Positions 14,779 to 23,566 are shown, counted from the first letter of the stretch. The stretch: 36,853 nt of DNA from Nitrospinota bacterium (GCA_016194325.1 JACQBS010000143.1:1-36853); one strand, 5' to 3'. Translations and numbers: made by a program. The notes: generated by a model from the letters alone, not told the origin.

Positions 14779-15762
14779 TTAAAATAGATATGTCACCCCT
14801 GCGGAAACCTTATAATTCTCGCCGGTCTGTGTTCCATATAGGTCGTGATATATAGAATAGTAATATAAAGCCTCAACCACCCAGTGAGGTGCCGCCACAA
14901 CCTGAACCCCTGGGGTTAAATAGATTGTATGCCCCCCTGAATTGTCAACCGTAACGCCACCCTCTTTTTCTTTATCCCTTAACTCCCCGTTTATTCCAAG
15001 GGCTAAAAACCACTGGTTTCTTTCAGGTGCCAACTCACCCGGATGTATCCTGTATTTCCCTGTTACATCGTAGTTAATGATATTTCCGAATTGATAAGTC
15101 TTATCCCCTGTTTTGCCCTCAGTGTGGATGGCATCAAGGATATTTGCTGAAAGTGAAAGCCTTTGAATAGAATGATTTAAAGAAAGTCCAAAAAGAAAAT
15201 CTGTGGCGCCCGTACCTAACTGCAGATGTGCATCAAGAAATTCTGCTCCATCACTCGTTTTTCCATCAGTTTTGCCGGTTGGCAGTTTCACACCAAAGAG
15301 CCCCGCAATAGCAGTGGTTGTATCTATTGTATGTTTTTTGAGAAAGGTATATCTTCCAACCAATGCAATATCTCCCAGCCCGCTCACATCACCCTTCATA
15401 TCTGTATGCACTTCAATATCGCCGTCAGAGTGGACATGCAGATGCCCATCCAGAGTATTTTTTTTAAGAGGCACAATTGCAAGTAACATCAGGTCTTCAG
15501 CAATGGAATAGAAACCTGTGACCTCTGTTGTCCAGTATTCCTCTTTAGGCTTAACTGCCGGGGTAACATCCTTTGTCCCCTTGTATACTGAATTTAACAT
15601 GGTATATCTCTGGTTTATTCTTATACCGCCTGCCCCGCTTATTGTTTCAAGAGGAGATATGCCCTGGGATAAAAGACAGAAATCACATGCGAGACTTAGA
15701 CTAATTGATGAGATAAAAAACAATGTTGCAAAAAAAACTACTATTGACAATTTTTTCTTCAT
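14779..15762 (-). CDS. Outer-membrane beta-barrel protein (putative transporter)
   Basis: Predicted 327-residue exported protein. The signal peptide runs to about residue 25 and is followed at once by ACDFCLLSQG, a CxxC pair at the mature N-terminus. The rest shows alternating strands with short polar loops, for example GLGDIALVGRYTFLKK and LTPGVQVVAAPHWVVEALYY, and ends GVTYLF with a terminal Phe, all typical of a barrel. One loop holds DGHLHVHSDGDIEVHTD, rich in His and Asp and a good candidate metal site. Proteins of this kind are annotated only as 'transporter' or porin-like. It lies between two copies of the GTTC-hairpin element and upstream of TlpA and the TonB-dependent receptor. Confidence 0.75.
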   Translation of the reverse strand: MKKKLSIVVFFATLFFISSISLSLACDFCLLSQGISPLETISGAGGIRINQRYTMLNSVYKGTKDVTPAVKPKEEYWTTEVTGFYSIAEDLMLLAIVPLKKNTLDGHLHVHSDGDIEVHTDMKGDVSGLGDIALVGRYTFLKKHTIDTTTAIAGLFGVKLPTGKTDGKTSDGAEFLDAHLQLGTGATDFLFGLSLNHSIQRLSLSANILDAIHTEGKTGDKTYQFGNIINYDVTGKYRIHPGELAPERNQWFLALGINGELRDKEKEGGVTVDNSGGHTIYLTPGVQVVAAPHWVVEALYYYSIYHDLYGTQTGENYKVSAGVTYLF

Positions 15763-15821
15763 TTACAAAACCTCCATTCATCAATGTTATGGGAAAAACA
15801 TTACACTACAGACTTTTTTAT

Positions 15822-15873
15822 GGTCTGTTCGGGGAACAGACCCTACAGTAGGGTGCGTTCCCCTGAACGCACC
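15822..15873. repeat. Paired GTTC-hairpin element, copy 2
   Basis: Hairpin one is GGTCTGTTC (15822-15830) with GAACAGACC (15834-15842). Hairpin two is GGTGCGTTC (15852-15860) with GAACGCACC (15865-15873). CCCTAC and GTAGGG between them form a third stem. Compared with copy 1, the first hairpin differs at three positions in each arm and pairing is kept. Confidence 0.85.
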
Positions 15874-15912
15874 TTTTCATCTGTATTTATCTATAGCTAT
15901 AAAAGATTTTAA

Positions 15913-16311
15913 TCAGGAGATAATCTTTGGAGGATTATATGGAATGCTAAAAAAACCTTCTGTGGATTTAATCTGTGAAAAGGAAACAGTTTCTATCGCT
16001 GATAAATAAAAACTAACTTTGGTTACATTGTATGTAAACGGATGTTCACCTCCGGGGAAATATATATCAGATGATGACATATCCATATTGCAATCTGCCT
16101 TTATCTTGTTAATTCCATGTCTATGTCCAGAATGATGGGTATCTCCTCTGTGGTCATGGAGCATCCTGTTATCACTATGGCGCGCCATATGGACACCATT
16201 ATCAGTTATACAGATATCCCCGCCACCTGATGCCTTACTGACAGGCATGACCAGATTAAGATGGGTTACGATGAAGAGAATAAAGACTGATGATAGTTTT
16301 GGAAATTTCAC
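15913..16311 (-). CDS. His-rich small exported protein (proximal)
   Basis: Predicted 132-residue exported protein. I choose GTG 16311, with GAGG (16320-16323) eight bases upstream. An earlier GTG at 16320 overlaps that ribosome binding site. A signal peptide covers residues 1-27 (SSVFILFIVTHLNLVMPVSKA). The His-rich region holds HMARHSDNRMLHDHRGD and THHSGHRHGINK, with one Cys before it and one after (CNMDMSSSD). The C-terminus ends PYNPPKIIS. It appears to be the first gene of the minus-strand metal-uptake locus. It is similar in design, though not closely in sequence, to the distal protein at 8351-8755. No named family is recognised. Periplasmic metal binding is inferred. Confidence 0.65.
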   Translation of the reverse strand: MKFPKLSSVFILFIVTHLNLVMPVSKASGGGDICITDNGVHMARHSDNRMLHDHRGDTHHSGHRHGINKIKADCNMDMSSSDIYFPGGEHPFTYNVTKVSFYLSAIETVSFSQIKSTEGFFSIPYNPPKIIS

Positions 16312-16342
16312 TTGCTTCACCTCAATGCCTATTTACGCCTCT

Positions 16343-16371
16343 TATTTATCAAAATAAATATCTTATGTCAA
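16343..16371 (-). promoter_or_regulatory. Candidate sigma-70 promoter of the metal-uptake locus
   Basis: On the minus strand TTGACA (16371-16366) is followed after 17 bases by TAAATA (16348-16343). The -35 is perfect and the -10 is weak. It is placed properly for the gene starting at 16311. Confidence 0.5.
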
Positions 16372-16374
16372 GGA

Positions 16375-16413
16375 CAAAATCTCTGTTGTCAAAATCTCTG
16401 TAAAAATCTCTTA
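16375..16413. promoter_or_regulatory. Three tandem 12-base repeats in a divergent promoter region
   Basis: CAAAATCTCTGT occurs at 16375-16386 and 16390-16401, and a degenerate copy AAAAATCTCTTA at 16402-16413. They lie just upstream of the candidate -35 of the minus-strand locus and upstream of the mreB promoter. Direct repeats in this place are a typical regulator-binding arrangement. Confidence 0.5.
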
Positions 16414-16453
16414 GAGTTTCATTTAAAAATATTTCGGCAGTAAAGAAAAAATA

Positions 16454-16462
16454 TGCTATAAT
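16454..16462 (+). promoter_or_regulatory. Extended -10 promoter of mreB
   Basis: TGCTATAAT (16454-16462) has a perfect -10 hexamer with the TGn extension. No good -35 is seen 16-18 bases upstream, as is usual for extended -10 promoters. It lies about 55 bases before the mreB start. Confidence 0.65.
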
Positions 16463-16504
16463 CATCTCGTTTTTGATGGCTTCTTGGTCTAATAATTAAA
16501 ATGA

Positions 16505-17539
<1,035 letters not shown>

Positions 17540-17545
17540 AAGCTG

Positions 17546-18385
17546 ATGTTAAAAAAAGATTCAAAAAAGAGGCATGGAATAATTGTAGTTGCAACCCTCC
17601 TCTTAATATCATTTCTATTTCTGACTGCCAATATCAAATTTTGGCAGACCCCTTCGTTTGTTGAATCAATAGTCATTGCAGTTATATCACCCTTCCAGGA
17701 ATTAGTTTCCAAGACTATCAATGGCACTGCCCGTGTATGGAACAATTACATTTCTCTTATTGATACACAGGAGGGAAATTATCAACTAAGGAGGGAGATT
17801 GAAAAACTGAAGTTTCAGAATAATACCCTTGTAGAAAAACTTAACAGCGTTAATAGATTGGGTAAACTATCTAATTTTGTCAACACATCCGATCTGAATC
17901 TTATCCCTGCTGATATTGTTGGATTTGATTCAACCGGCTGGGCAAAGATGATTATGATAAATAAGGGGTTGAATAATTCTTTAAGGAAAGATATGGCAGT
18001 GGTTACATACAATGGGCTGATCGGCAGGGTAGTCCAGTCAACATCAAAATATTCAAAGGTACTTTTAATAACCGACCCGAGGAGTGCTGTAGATGCCGTG
18101 ATACAGAGAAGCCGCGACAGGGGGGTAGTGGTAGGGAATAATAAAGGCATATTAGAGATGAAGTATCTGTCAATAGATTCGGATGTAAGAGAGGGTGACA
18201 TTGTGATATCTTCAGGGCTTGGAGGTATTTATCAGAAGGGGTTTATGATAGGAACGGTCAGCAAGGTTTATGAAAAAAAGACAGGCCTCTTTCGTCAGGT
18301 GGATATTATCCCTGCAGAGGATGTTTCAAGGACAGAAGAATTATTAGTGGTTGTTAGTCCATTTGATAAACCGGAGATTAAGTAA
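17546..18385 (+). CDS. mreC: Rod-shape-determining protein MreC
   Basis: Predicted 279-residue bitopic membrane protein. The short cytoplasmic part (MLKKDSKKRHG) is followed by a membrane helix (IIVVATLLLISFLFLTANI), a coiled-coil (about residues 70-110, with YQLRREIEKLKFQNNTLVEKL) and two beta-barrel lobes with GLIGRVVQSTSKYSKVLLIT and DPRSAVDAVIQRSRDRGVV. MreC links MreB, PBP2 and RodA. The start lies six bases after the mreB stop and has no clear Shine-Dalgarno, so coupling with mreB is likely. The spacer to mreD holds a 130-base repeat. Confidence 0.95.
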   Translation: MLKKDSKKRHGIIVVATLLLISFLFLTANIKFWQTPSFVESIVIAVISPFQELVSKTINGTARVWNNYISLIDTQEGNYQLRREIEKLKFQNNTLVEKLNSVNRLGKLSNFVNTSDLNLIPADIVGFDSTGWAKMIMINKGLNNSLRKDMAVVTYNGLIGRVVQSTSKYSKVLLITDPRSAVDAVIQRSRDRGVVVGNNKGILEMKYLSIDSDVREGDIVISSGLGGIYQKGFMIGTVSKVYEKKTGLFRQVDIIPAEDVSRTEELLVVVSPFDKPEIK

Positions 18386-18402
18386 ATCTAAAAAATGCAT
18401 GA

Positions 18403-18534
18403 AACCACAGATAGACACAGATTCACACAGATAACAAAAGAGAAGATGAGAAGATGTGAAGATGAGAAACTTCCCAACATCTTAACTTCTCAACTTCCCA
18501 TCTTCAGTATTAAATCAGTGTTTATCTGTGGTTA
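18403..18534. repeat. 'CCACAGAT' nested inverted repeat between mreC and mreD
   Basis: The outer arms are AACCACAGATAGACACAG and on (18403-18433), and TCAGTGTTTATCTGTGGTTA (18515-18534). Inside lies a second pair, GAAGATGAGAAGATGTGAAG (from about 18442) facing TTAACTTCTCAACTTCCCAT (to about 18502). It interrupts an otherwise tight operon. Related elements are at 22194-22282 and 31256-31338. Confidence 0.85.
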
Positions 18535-18554
18535 ATAAATAATTTGGGGTAAAT

Positions 18555-19061
18555 ATGTTTATTTTAGCAATGACAGTTCTTGGAATGGTCATATTCCTTT
18601 TAGAAACTGTTGTGATAGACCTTTTTACCATAGGGGGAATCAAGCCTGATTTTATTCTTATAGTTGCTATCTACAGCGGGCTATTCTTAAATAAAAACAG
18701 CGCTGCAGGCATTGGATTCGTATTTGGACTTATTCAGGATGCCCTTTCATTTAAGCTGATGGGGGTGAATTCCCTTTCCAAATGTTTAATCGGATTTTCT
18801 ATAGGCAGTTTAAGAGAGAAGATTTTAGGTGAAGACCTGCTTGTGCAGTATTTATTTACATTCATGGCTACATTTTTAAATGGAATAATTTTTTTGCTTG
18901 TTTTGAAGGGGCTTTTATCAATGGAGATAGAGACATTAAGCTTTTTCTGGTCAGTTTTAATTCAGGGGATATATAACTCCATGCTTGCGCCCCCCATATT
19001 TTTGCTGCTGAATAAAATAAGAAGGCTGTACTACAAAAATCCGGTTTTTTATAAATTATGA
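18555..19061 (+). CDS. mreD: Rod-shape-determining protein MreD
   Basis: Predicted 168-residue integral membrane protein of the elongasome. Five or six hydrophobic segments are visible. The typical features are IGGIKPDFILIVAIYSGLF near the N-terminus, the conserved GFVFGLIQDALSFKLMGVNS and the charged segment SIGSLREKIL. GGGG lies six bases before the ATG as a ribosome binding site. MreD helps MreC position the PBP2-RodA synthase. The gene ends at TGA 19061, and the sequence right after the stop is complementary to the start region of the next gene. Confidence 0.93.
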   Translation: MFILAMTVLGMVIFLLETVVIDLFTIGGIKPDFILIVAIYSGLFLNKNSAAGIGFVFGLIQDALSFKLMGVNSLSKCLIGFSIGSLREKILGEDLLVQYLFTFMATFLNGIIFLLVLKGLLSMEIETLSFFWSVLIQGIYNSMLAPPIFLLLNKIRRLYYKNPVFYKL

Positions 19062-19203
19062 ACCAAGTTAGACCTAATTGAATTTACACTTATGTTCTAA
19101 AAAGTAAAAGAGAAGGAGGTCTAACTGGGTGAAAGATATTTAAAAACTGGAATGGGTAAGAGGTAATTGAAAAGTCGTTTGAAAGGAGGTCTAACTGGGT
19201 GAA
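19062..19203 (+). promoter_or_regulatory. Duplicated translation start region with complementary upstream sequence
   Basis: AAGGAGGTCTAACTGGGTG occurs twice, 70 bases apart, starting at 19113 and 19183. The second copy is the ribosome binding site and GTG start of mrdA. The first would start a four-codon peptide (MKDI, then TAA). ACCAAGTTAGACCT (19062-19075) is the reverse complement, with one mismatch, of AGGTCTAACTGGGT in both copies. It could pair with either one and hide its ribosome binding site. The duplication and complementarity are directly visible. A switch role is inference. Confidence 0.65.
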
Positions 19204-21040
19204 GATAGGCGGTCTGGAACTAAATTTTTCAGAGGAAATCAAGGTCAGGATGCTTGTATTTACGCTGTTTATAGCGGTCTCTTTTTCATTTCTCATTTTA
19301 AGATTATGGTATCTACAGGTAATAAAATCTGATGAGTTGAAACTACAGGCTGAGAATAACAGGATGAGAATAGTTCCACTCAAGGCTTACAGGGGGAAGA
19401 TATTTGACAGGGATGGGAGGGAGATCATAAGCAATCGCCCTTCGTTTAATCTCTCTATAATTCCAGAATACATTAAGGATCTGGATAAGATTTTGCCTCT
19501 GATAGCATCAAGTGTAAAGGTTGATGCTGAGAAGATCAAGAGGGACATCAAGAATAGCTCCGCACCTTTTCAATCTGTTGTGATAAAAAAAGATATAAGC
19601 TGGGATGAAGTTGCGTTTATAGAAGAACACAGTTTAGACCTGGCGGGCGTGTTTCTTGAAATAGAGCCGATGAGAAATTATCTGTACGGAGAGACAGGCT
19701 CGCACATCTTTGGATACCTTGGCGAAATCACAAAGACACAATTGGAAGGATTGAAGGTATCCGATTATCGTCTCGGTGATTTTGTAGGGCAGTATGGTAT
19801 TGAGAAGAGATATGAATCTATTCTGAAGGGAAAGAGGGGGAGCAAGTATATTGAGGTGGATGTTGCCGGAAGGGAACTGAAGGTCTTTAAGCAGGTTGAC
19901 CCTGATTTTGGTTATAACCTTTATCTTACAATTGATATTGAGCTCCAAAAGGAGGCGGAGAGGCTGTTTGAGGGGAAGAATGGTGCAGTGGTTGCAATTG
20001 ACCCGAAGGATGGGAGTATTCTTGCCATGGTCAGTAAGCCATCCTTTAACCCAAACCTGTTTGCCGGGGGTGTATCTAAGACATACTGGTCAAATATCAT
20101 CAACGATGCCTATAAACCTTTACAGAACAGGGCAATTCAGGGGCAATACCCTCCTGGCTCAGTGTTTAAAATTGTAACTGCCGCGGCAGGTCTTGAGGAG
20201 GGGGTTATAACACCTGATACAACTATTGACTGCCATGGTTATTTTAAATTAGGAAAGAAGAATTACAGATGCTGGAGAAAGGGAGGGCATGGCAGGATGG
20301 ATTTGAGAAATGCAATCATACAATCCTGTGATGTGTACTTTTATACTGTTGGCTTTCGACTGGGTATAGACAGATTGTCCCGCTATGCATTTGGTTTTGG
20401 ATTGGGGAGTCCAACTGATGTTGATTTGGAAGGAGAAAAGACAGGTTTGATACCGACTGAGGAGTGGAAGGAGAGTGTAAAGGGAGAACCGTGGATACTT
20501 GGTGAGACTGTATCTGCATCTATAGGGCAGGGTTTTGATCTTGTCACTCCCATACAGATGGCAAATATGCTTGCGGCAGTTGCAAATGGGGGGACACTTT
20601 ATAAACCAAAGATAATTTCGAAAGCAGAGACTACCAATGAAAAACTGATTAAAGAATCTAATTCTAAAATTAAAGGGAACCTGTCAGTAAGTCAGAAAAC
20701 GCTTGATATAATAAAAGACGCACTTCATGGAGTGGTAACTGACCAGAGAGGAACCGGGAGGGCATCTAATATTAAGGGGATAGAGGTGGCGGGAAAGACA
20801 GGGACAGCACAGGTGATAAAGCTGCCAGAAATGGAAGATAAGAAGGATGAAGAAATGCCTTATGAGTTCAGGGACCATGCATGGTTTGCAGCCTTTGCAC
20901 CTTATGAAAATCCGCTCATTGCTGTTGCTGTTTTGGTGGAGCATGGCGGTCATGGCGGCTCTGCTGCTGCCCCGCTTGCAGGAAAACTGATAAAGAGTTA
21001 TGTAGAAAATCAAAACTCAAAAGGCAAAAATCAAAATTAA
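19199..21040 (+). CDS. mrdA: Penicillin-binding protein 2 (elongation transpeptidase)
   Basis: Predicted 613-residue class B PBP that cross-links peptidoglycan during rod growth. The start is GTG 19199 with AAGGAGG nine bases upstream. One membrane helix (about 18-40) is followed by the PBP dimerisation domain with YRGKIFDRDGREI and VGQYGIEKRYE, then the transpeptidase domain. The active site motifs are SVFK (S321-K324), SCD (376-378) and KTG (533-535), all in the order expected for PBP2. The last ~11 residues (ENQNSKGKNQN) are coded by a 'TCAAAA' simple repeat (21006-21037). The stop overlaps the rodA start in TAATG. Confidence 0.96.
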   Translation: MKIGGLELNFSEEIKVRMLVFTLFIAVSFSFLILRLWYLQVIKSDELKLQAENNRMRIVPLKAYRGKIFDRDGREIISNRPSFNLSIIPEYIKDLDKILPLIASSVKVDAEKIKRDIKNSSAPFQSVVIKKDISWDEVAFIEEHSLDLAGVFLEIEPMRNYLYGETGSHIFGYLGEITKTQLEGLKVSDYRLGDFVGQYGIEKRYESILKGKRGSKYIEVDVAGRELKVFKQVDPDFGYNLYLTIDIELQKEAERLFEGKNGAVVAIDPKDGSILAMVSKPSFNPNLFAGGVSKTYWSNIINDAYKPLQNRAIQGQYPPGSVFKIVTAAAGLEEGVITPDTTIDCHGYFKLGKKNYRCWRKGGHGRMDLRNAIIQSCDVYFYTVGFRLGIDRLSRYAFGFGLGSPTDVDLEGEKTGLIPTEEWKESVKGEPWILGETVSASIGQGFDLVTPIQMANMLAAVANGGTLYKPKIISKAETTNEKLIKESNSKIKGNLSVSQKTLDIIKDALHGVVTDQRGTGRASNIKGIEVAGKTGTAQVIKLPEMEDKKDEEMPYEFRDHAWFAAFAPYENPLIAVAVLVEHGGHGGSAAAPLAGKLIKSYVENQNSKGKNQN

Positions 21041-22158
21041 TGAATAACAAACCTATTTTTAAATATCAGATTATTTCAAATTTTGACTGGGTAATCTTTG
21101 GGCTTACTATCATTATTTCTATTGTTGGCATTTTTACAATATACAGTACAGGGGGAGGGAGTGGGGGGGAGCCCAGCAGGATATACATAAAGCAGATATA
21201 CTGGATATTATATGGATTGATGGCTATGCTGCTAATATTATTTATTGACTATCATTCTCTGGAGAAGCTTGCCTACATTCTATACTTTATGATTATAGTG
21301 GTGCTTATAATGGTGGCGGTATCAGGCAAGACTGTTTCAGGTGCCCGCAGATGGCTTTCATTTGCACAGTTTGCATTTCAACCATCTGAGCTGGCAAAAA
21401 TTGTTATCATAATAACACTGGCGAGATATTTTGATGATAAAAAGATAAGGGGTCTTTACAAAATCAGGGATTTAATAGCCCCTGCCATCATTATTCTGAT
21501 TCCTGCTCTCTTGATAGCAAAACAGCCTGATTTGGGAACTGCTATGGTTATATTTTTTATATTTATTTCCATGTCATTTTTGATAGGAATAAATAGCAGG
21601 TCATTATTCATATTGGCAGGCTCTGCTATAGTATCCCTTCCATTCTTGTGGCACTTCATGAAGGATTATCAGAAGGACAGGATACTGACCCTCATAAATC
21701 CGCAGGCAGACCCCCTTGGCAGAGGCTATCATATAATTCAGTCTAAGATTGCTATAGGTTCCGGCGGATATATGGGTAAGGGTTTTATGAGCGGTACACA
21801 GAGCCAGCTAAACTTCCTCCCTGAGAAACATACAGATTTTATATTCTCGGTATTTGCCGAAGAGATGGGATTTATAGGTGCATTGCTGCTGATTATGCTT
21901 TATATAATTCTCATAATTAAAGGGATAGATGTTGTATATCATGCAAGGGACAGGTCAGGTTCACTGATGGCTGGGGGTGTAGTCTCAATGCTGGCATTTC
22001 ACATGATATTCAATATAGGAATGACCACAGGTATGTTTCCTGTTGTGGGAATACCACTGCCCTTAATGAGTTATGGCGGTTCATACCTTGTCACGACATT
22101 TATATCTATAGGTCTCCTCTTGAATATAAAGATGAGGAGATTTGTAGATATGGGATGA
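21040..22158 (+). CDS. rodA: Rod-shape SEDS glycosyltransferase RodA
   Basis: Predicted 372-residue inner-membrane peptidoglycan polymerase, partner of PBP2. About ten membrane helices are visible. SEDS signatures are GARRWLSFAQFAFQPSELAK, KQPDLGTAMVIFF, GSGGYMGKGFMSGTQSQLNF, LPEKHTDFIFSVFAEEMGF (with the catalytic-region acidic residues) and PLMSYGGSYLVTTFISIGLL. The start codon shares a base with the mrdA stop, so the two are coupled. It is the last gene of the elongasome operon and is followed by a repeat hairpin. Confidence 0.96.
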   Translation: MNNKPIFKYQIISNFDWVIFGLTIIISIVGIFTIYSTGGGSGGEPSRIYIKQIYWILYGLMAMLLILFIDYHSLEKLAYILYFMIIVVLIMVAVSGKTVSGARRWLSFAQFAFQPSELAKIVIIITLARYFDDKKIRGLYKIRDLIAPAIIILIPALLIAKQPDLGTAMVIFFIFISMSFLIGINSRSLFILAGSAIVSLPFLWHFMKDYQKDRILTLINPQADPLGRGYHIIQSKIAIGSGGYMGKGFMSGTQSQLNFLPEKHTDFIFSVFAEEMGFIGALLLIMLYIILIIKGIDVVYHARDRSGSLMAGGVVSMLAFHMIFNIGMTTGMFPVVGIPLPLMSYGGSYLVTTFISIGLLLNIKMRRFVDMG

Positions 22159-22193
22159 CAAACTACAAGATATCTTAACCCAGATTATGCAGT

Positions 22194-22282
22194 AACCACA
22201 GATGAACACAGGTAAACACTGAATTTCGGATTTAGAATTTCCATTTGAATAAACTGTGTTAATCTGTGTTTACCTGTGGTTT
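22194..22282. repeat. 'CCACAGATGAACACAGG' inverted repeat between convergent genes
   Basis: The left arm AACCACAGATGAACACAGG and on (22194-22221) faces AATCTGTGTTTACCTGTGGT (22261-22280). It lies between rodA (+) and the methyltransferase gene (-), whose TGA stop is at its edge. Its position suits a bidirectional transcription stop, but no proof is present. Confidence 0.85.
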
Positions 22283-23463
22283 CATGCCTTTTTTAGGCTT
22301 AAAAACTGTCTTTTGACCACAGTATTTTTGCCAACCTTAAGTCTCTTGCCTTTGTCTATTAAGGCTTCAAATGTGACAATATCACCCCTTTGAAGTTTTT
22401 GAAACTGTATGTTTGATGGGGTCTCATCTTTATCAAGCCTCGTTATTAATTGCCTTCCTCCATGGCCACAGATGTAGAATTCCAGCTTGCCTTTAGATAT
22501 AAGAGGTTCGCTGACTATCCTGCAAGAGTTTTTCTCTAATACATCTGTTAATGATAGTTTATCTTTTCTTAAGACGAGATAGGAAAACTTTAGAGAGTCC
22601 TTTCTTAATCCTGTTAGTTTATCTATTTCTTTGATGATTACAGGCGGAATCCACGGGATATCTTCATGACACCAGTCTTTGGGGTTTGAAAGGGCAGGGC
22701 AGGGATCATCTATAAGACATGGAGAATGAATTTTAAAACCATTTTTTACAAGACTATCTCTAATCTCAAGCATCTCCCTCGTAGTCTCCCTGAGTGCAGG
22801 CTCAATAATAATGCAGCTTCCATCTGGTGTTAGAAATTTATCAATGATTGTATTTAGAAAAGAGACTCGTTCAGCATTTTTTTTCTCATCGTTATAAAAT
22901 AATTCATTGAGGATATTTGAAAGGATGATAATATCATAAGTGTCTTGAGGAATAGCACCTGCCTTTTCTACATTTATTTTAAAGGTCTTGAGAGAGGCAT
23001 CTATATTAATATTTTCAATATAGAGTTTAAAAAGGTCTTTAGTAATACTTAAATTTTCTGCTACCGAGTCAATAGCAGTAAATTCAAGGGATGGTTTTTT
23101 TTTCTGATTAGAAAAGAAATCCAATATTCCTAAGATTGTTGTGCCTGGACCTGAGCCAAGGTCAAGTATTTTCAGCTCCTTCTTAGAAAGGATTTTCTTT
23201 GGGTGAAGGGAAAGCTCTTTTAAGGGTAAATGAATCTTATAAATGTTGGAAGGAAGAAAATAAAGAATATATGCCCTTCTCAGCCTTTTGTTATTCAGGT
23301 ATTGCGGTGGAAGGATTTTCCTCTCTTTTGTGAAAAGATTGGAAAGTTCTATTATGTCTGATGCAAGTGAATTGAGTTCAGAATTTGTGAGGGATGAATA
23401 TCTGTTGTCGCTAAGGTATTTTAAGAGGGTATGCTCTAAAAAAGTCTTTAAATATTGGCTCAA
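22282..23463 (-). CDS. Rsm22-type small-subunit rRNA methyltransferase
   Basis: Predicted 393-residue SAM-dependent methyltransferase of the Rsm22/METTL17 family. The N-terminal helical part leads to the SAM motif KILDLGSGPGTTI (98-110) and LSNILNELFYND (about 181). The family mark is the Cys cluster C249, C255 and C265 in SPCLIDDPC and KDWCHEDIPW, with a later Cys in FYICGHGG (332). In mitochondrial homologues such Cys bind an iron-sulfur cluster. The last 60 residues look like a small beta domain with FQKLQRGDIVTFEALID. The start seems to be TTG 23463 with only weak AAAAGAA upstream. It lies divergent from purD, whose -35 box is only 25 bases away. Confidence 0.85.
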   Translation of the reverse strand: MSQYLKTFLEHTLLKYLSDNRYSSLTNSELNSLASDIIELSNLFTKERKILPPQYLNNKRLRRAYILYFLPSNIYKIHLPLKELSLHPKKILSKKELKILDLGSGPGTTILGILDFFSNQKKKPSLEFTAIDSVAENLSITKDLFKLYIENINIDASLKTFKINVEKAGAIPQDTYDIIILSNILNELFYNDEKKNAERVSFLNTIIDKFLTPDGSCIIIEPALRETTREMLEIRDSLVKNGFKIHSPCLIDDPCPALSNPKDWCHEDIPWIPPVIIKEIDKLTGLRKDSLKFSYLVLRKDKLSLTDVLEKNSCRIVSEPLISKGKLEFYICGHGGRQLITRLDKDETPSNIQFQKLQRGDIVTFEALIDKGKRLKVGKNTVVKRQFLSLKKA

Positions 23464-23487
23464 TGTATTCTTTTATCTGAAAGTTTA

Positions 23488-23516
23488 TTGAAAAAAAGAT
23501 AAATAAAACCTATAAT
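23488..23516 (+). promoter_or_regulatory. Sigma-70 promoter of purD
   Basis: TTGAAA (23488-23493), a 17-base spacer and TATAAT (23511-23516) give a near-consensus promoter. The expected RNA start is near 23523, about 44 bases before the purD ATG. It overlaps the start area of the divergent methyltransferase gene. Confidence 0.75.
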
Positions 23517-23566
23517 ACATTCACAAACAATAATACATCAAATTATTAAAAGGATAAAATATAAAA

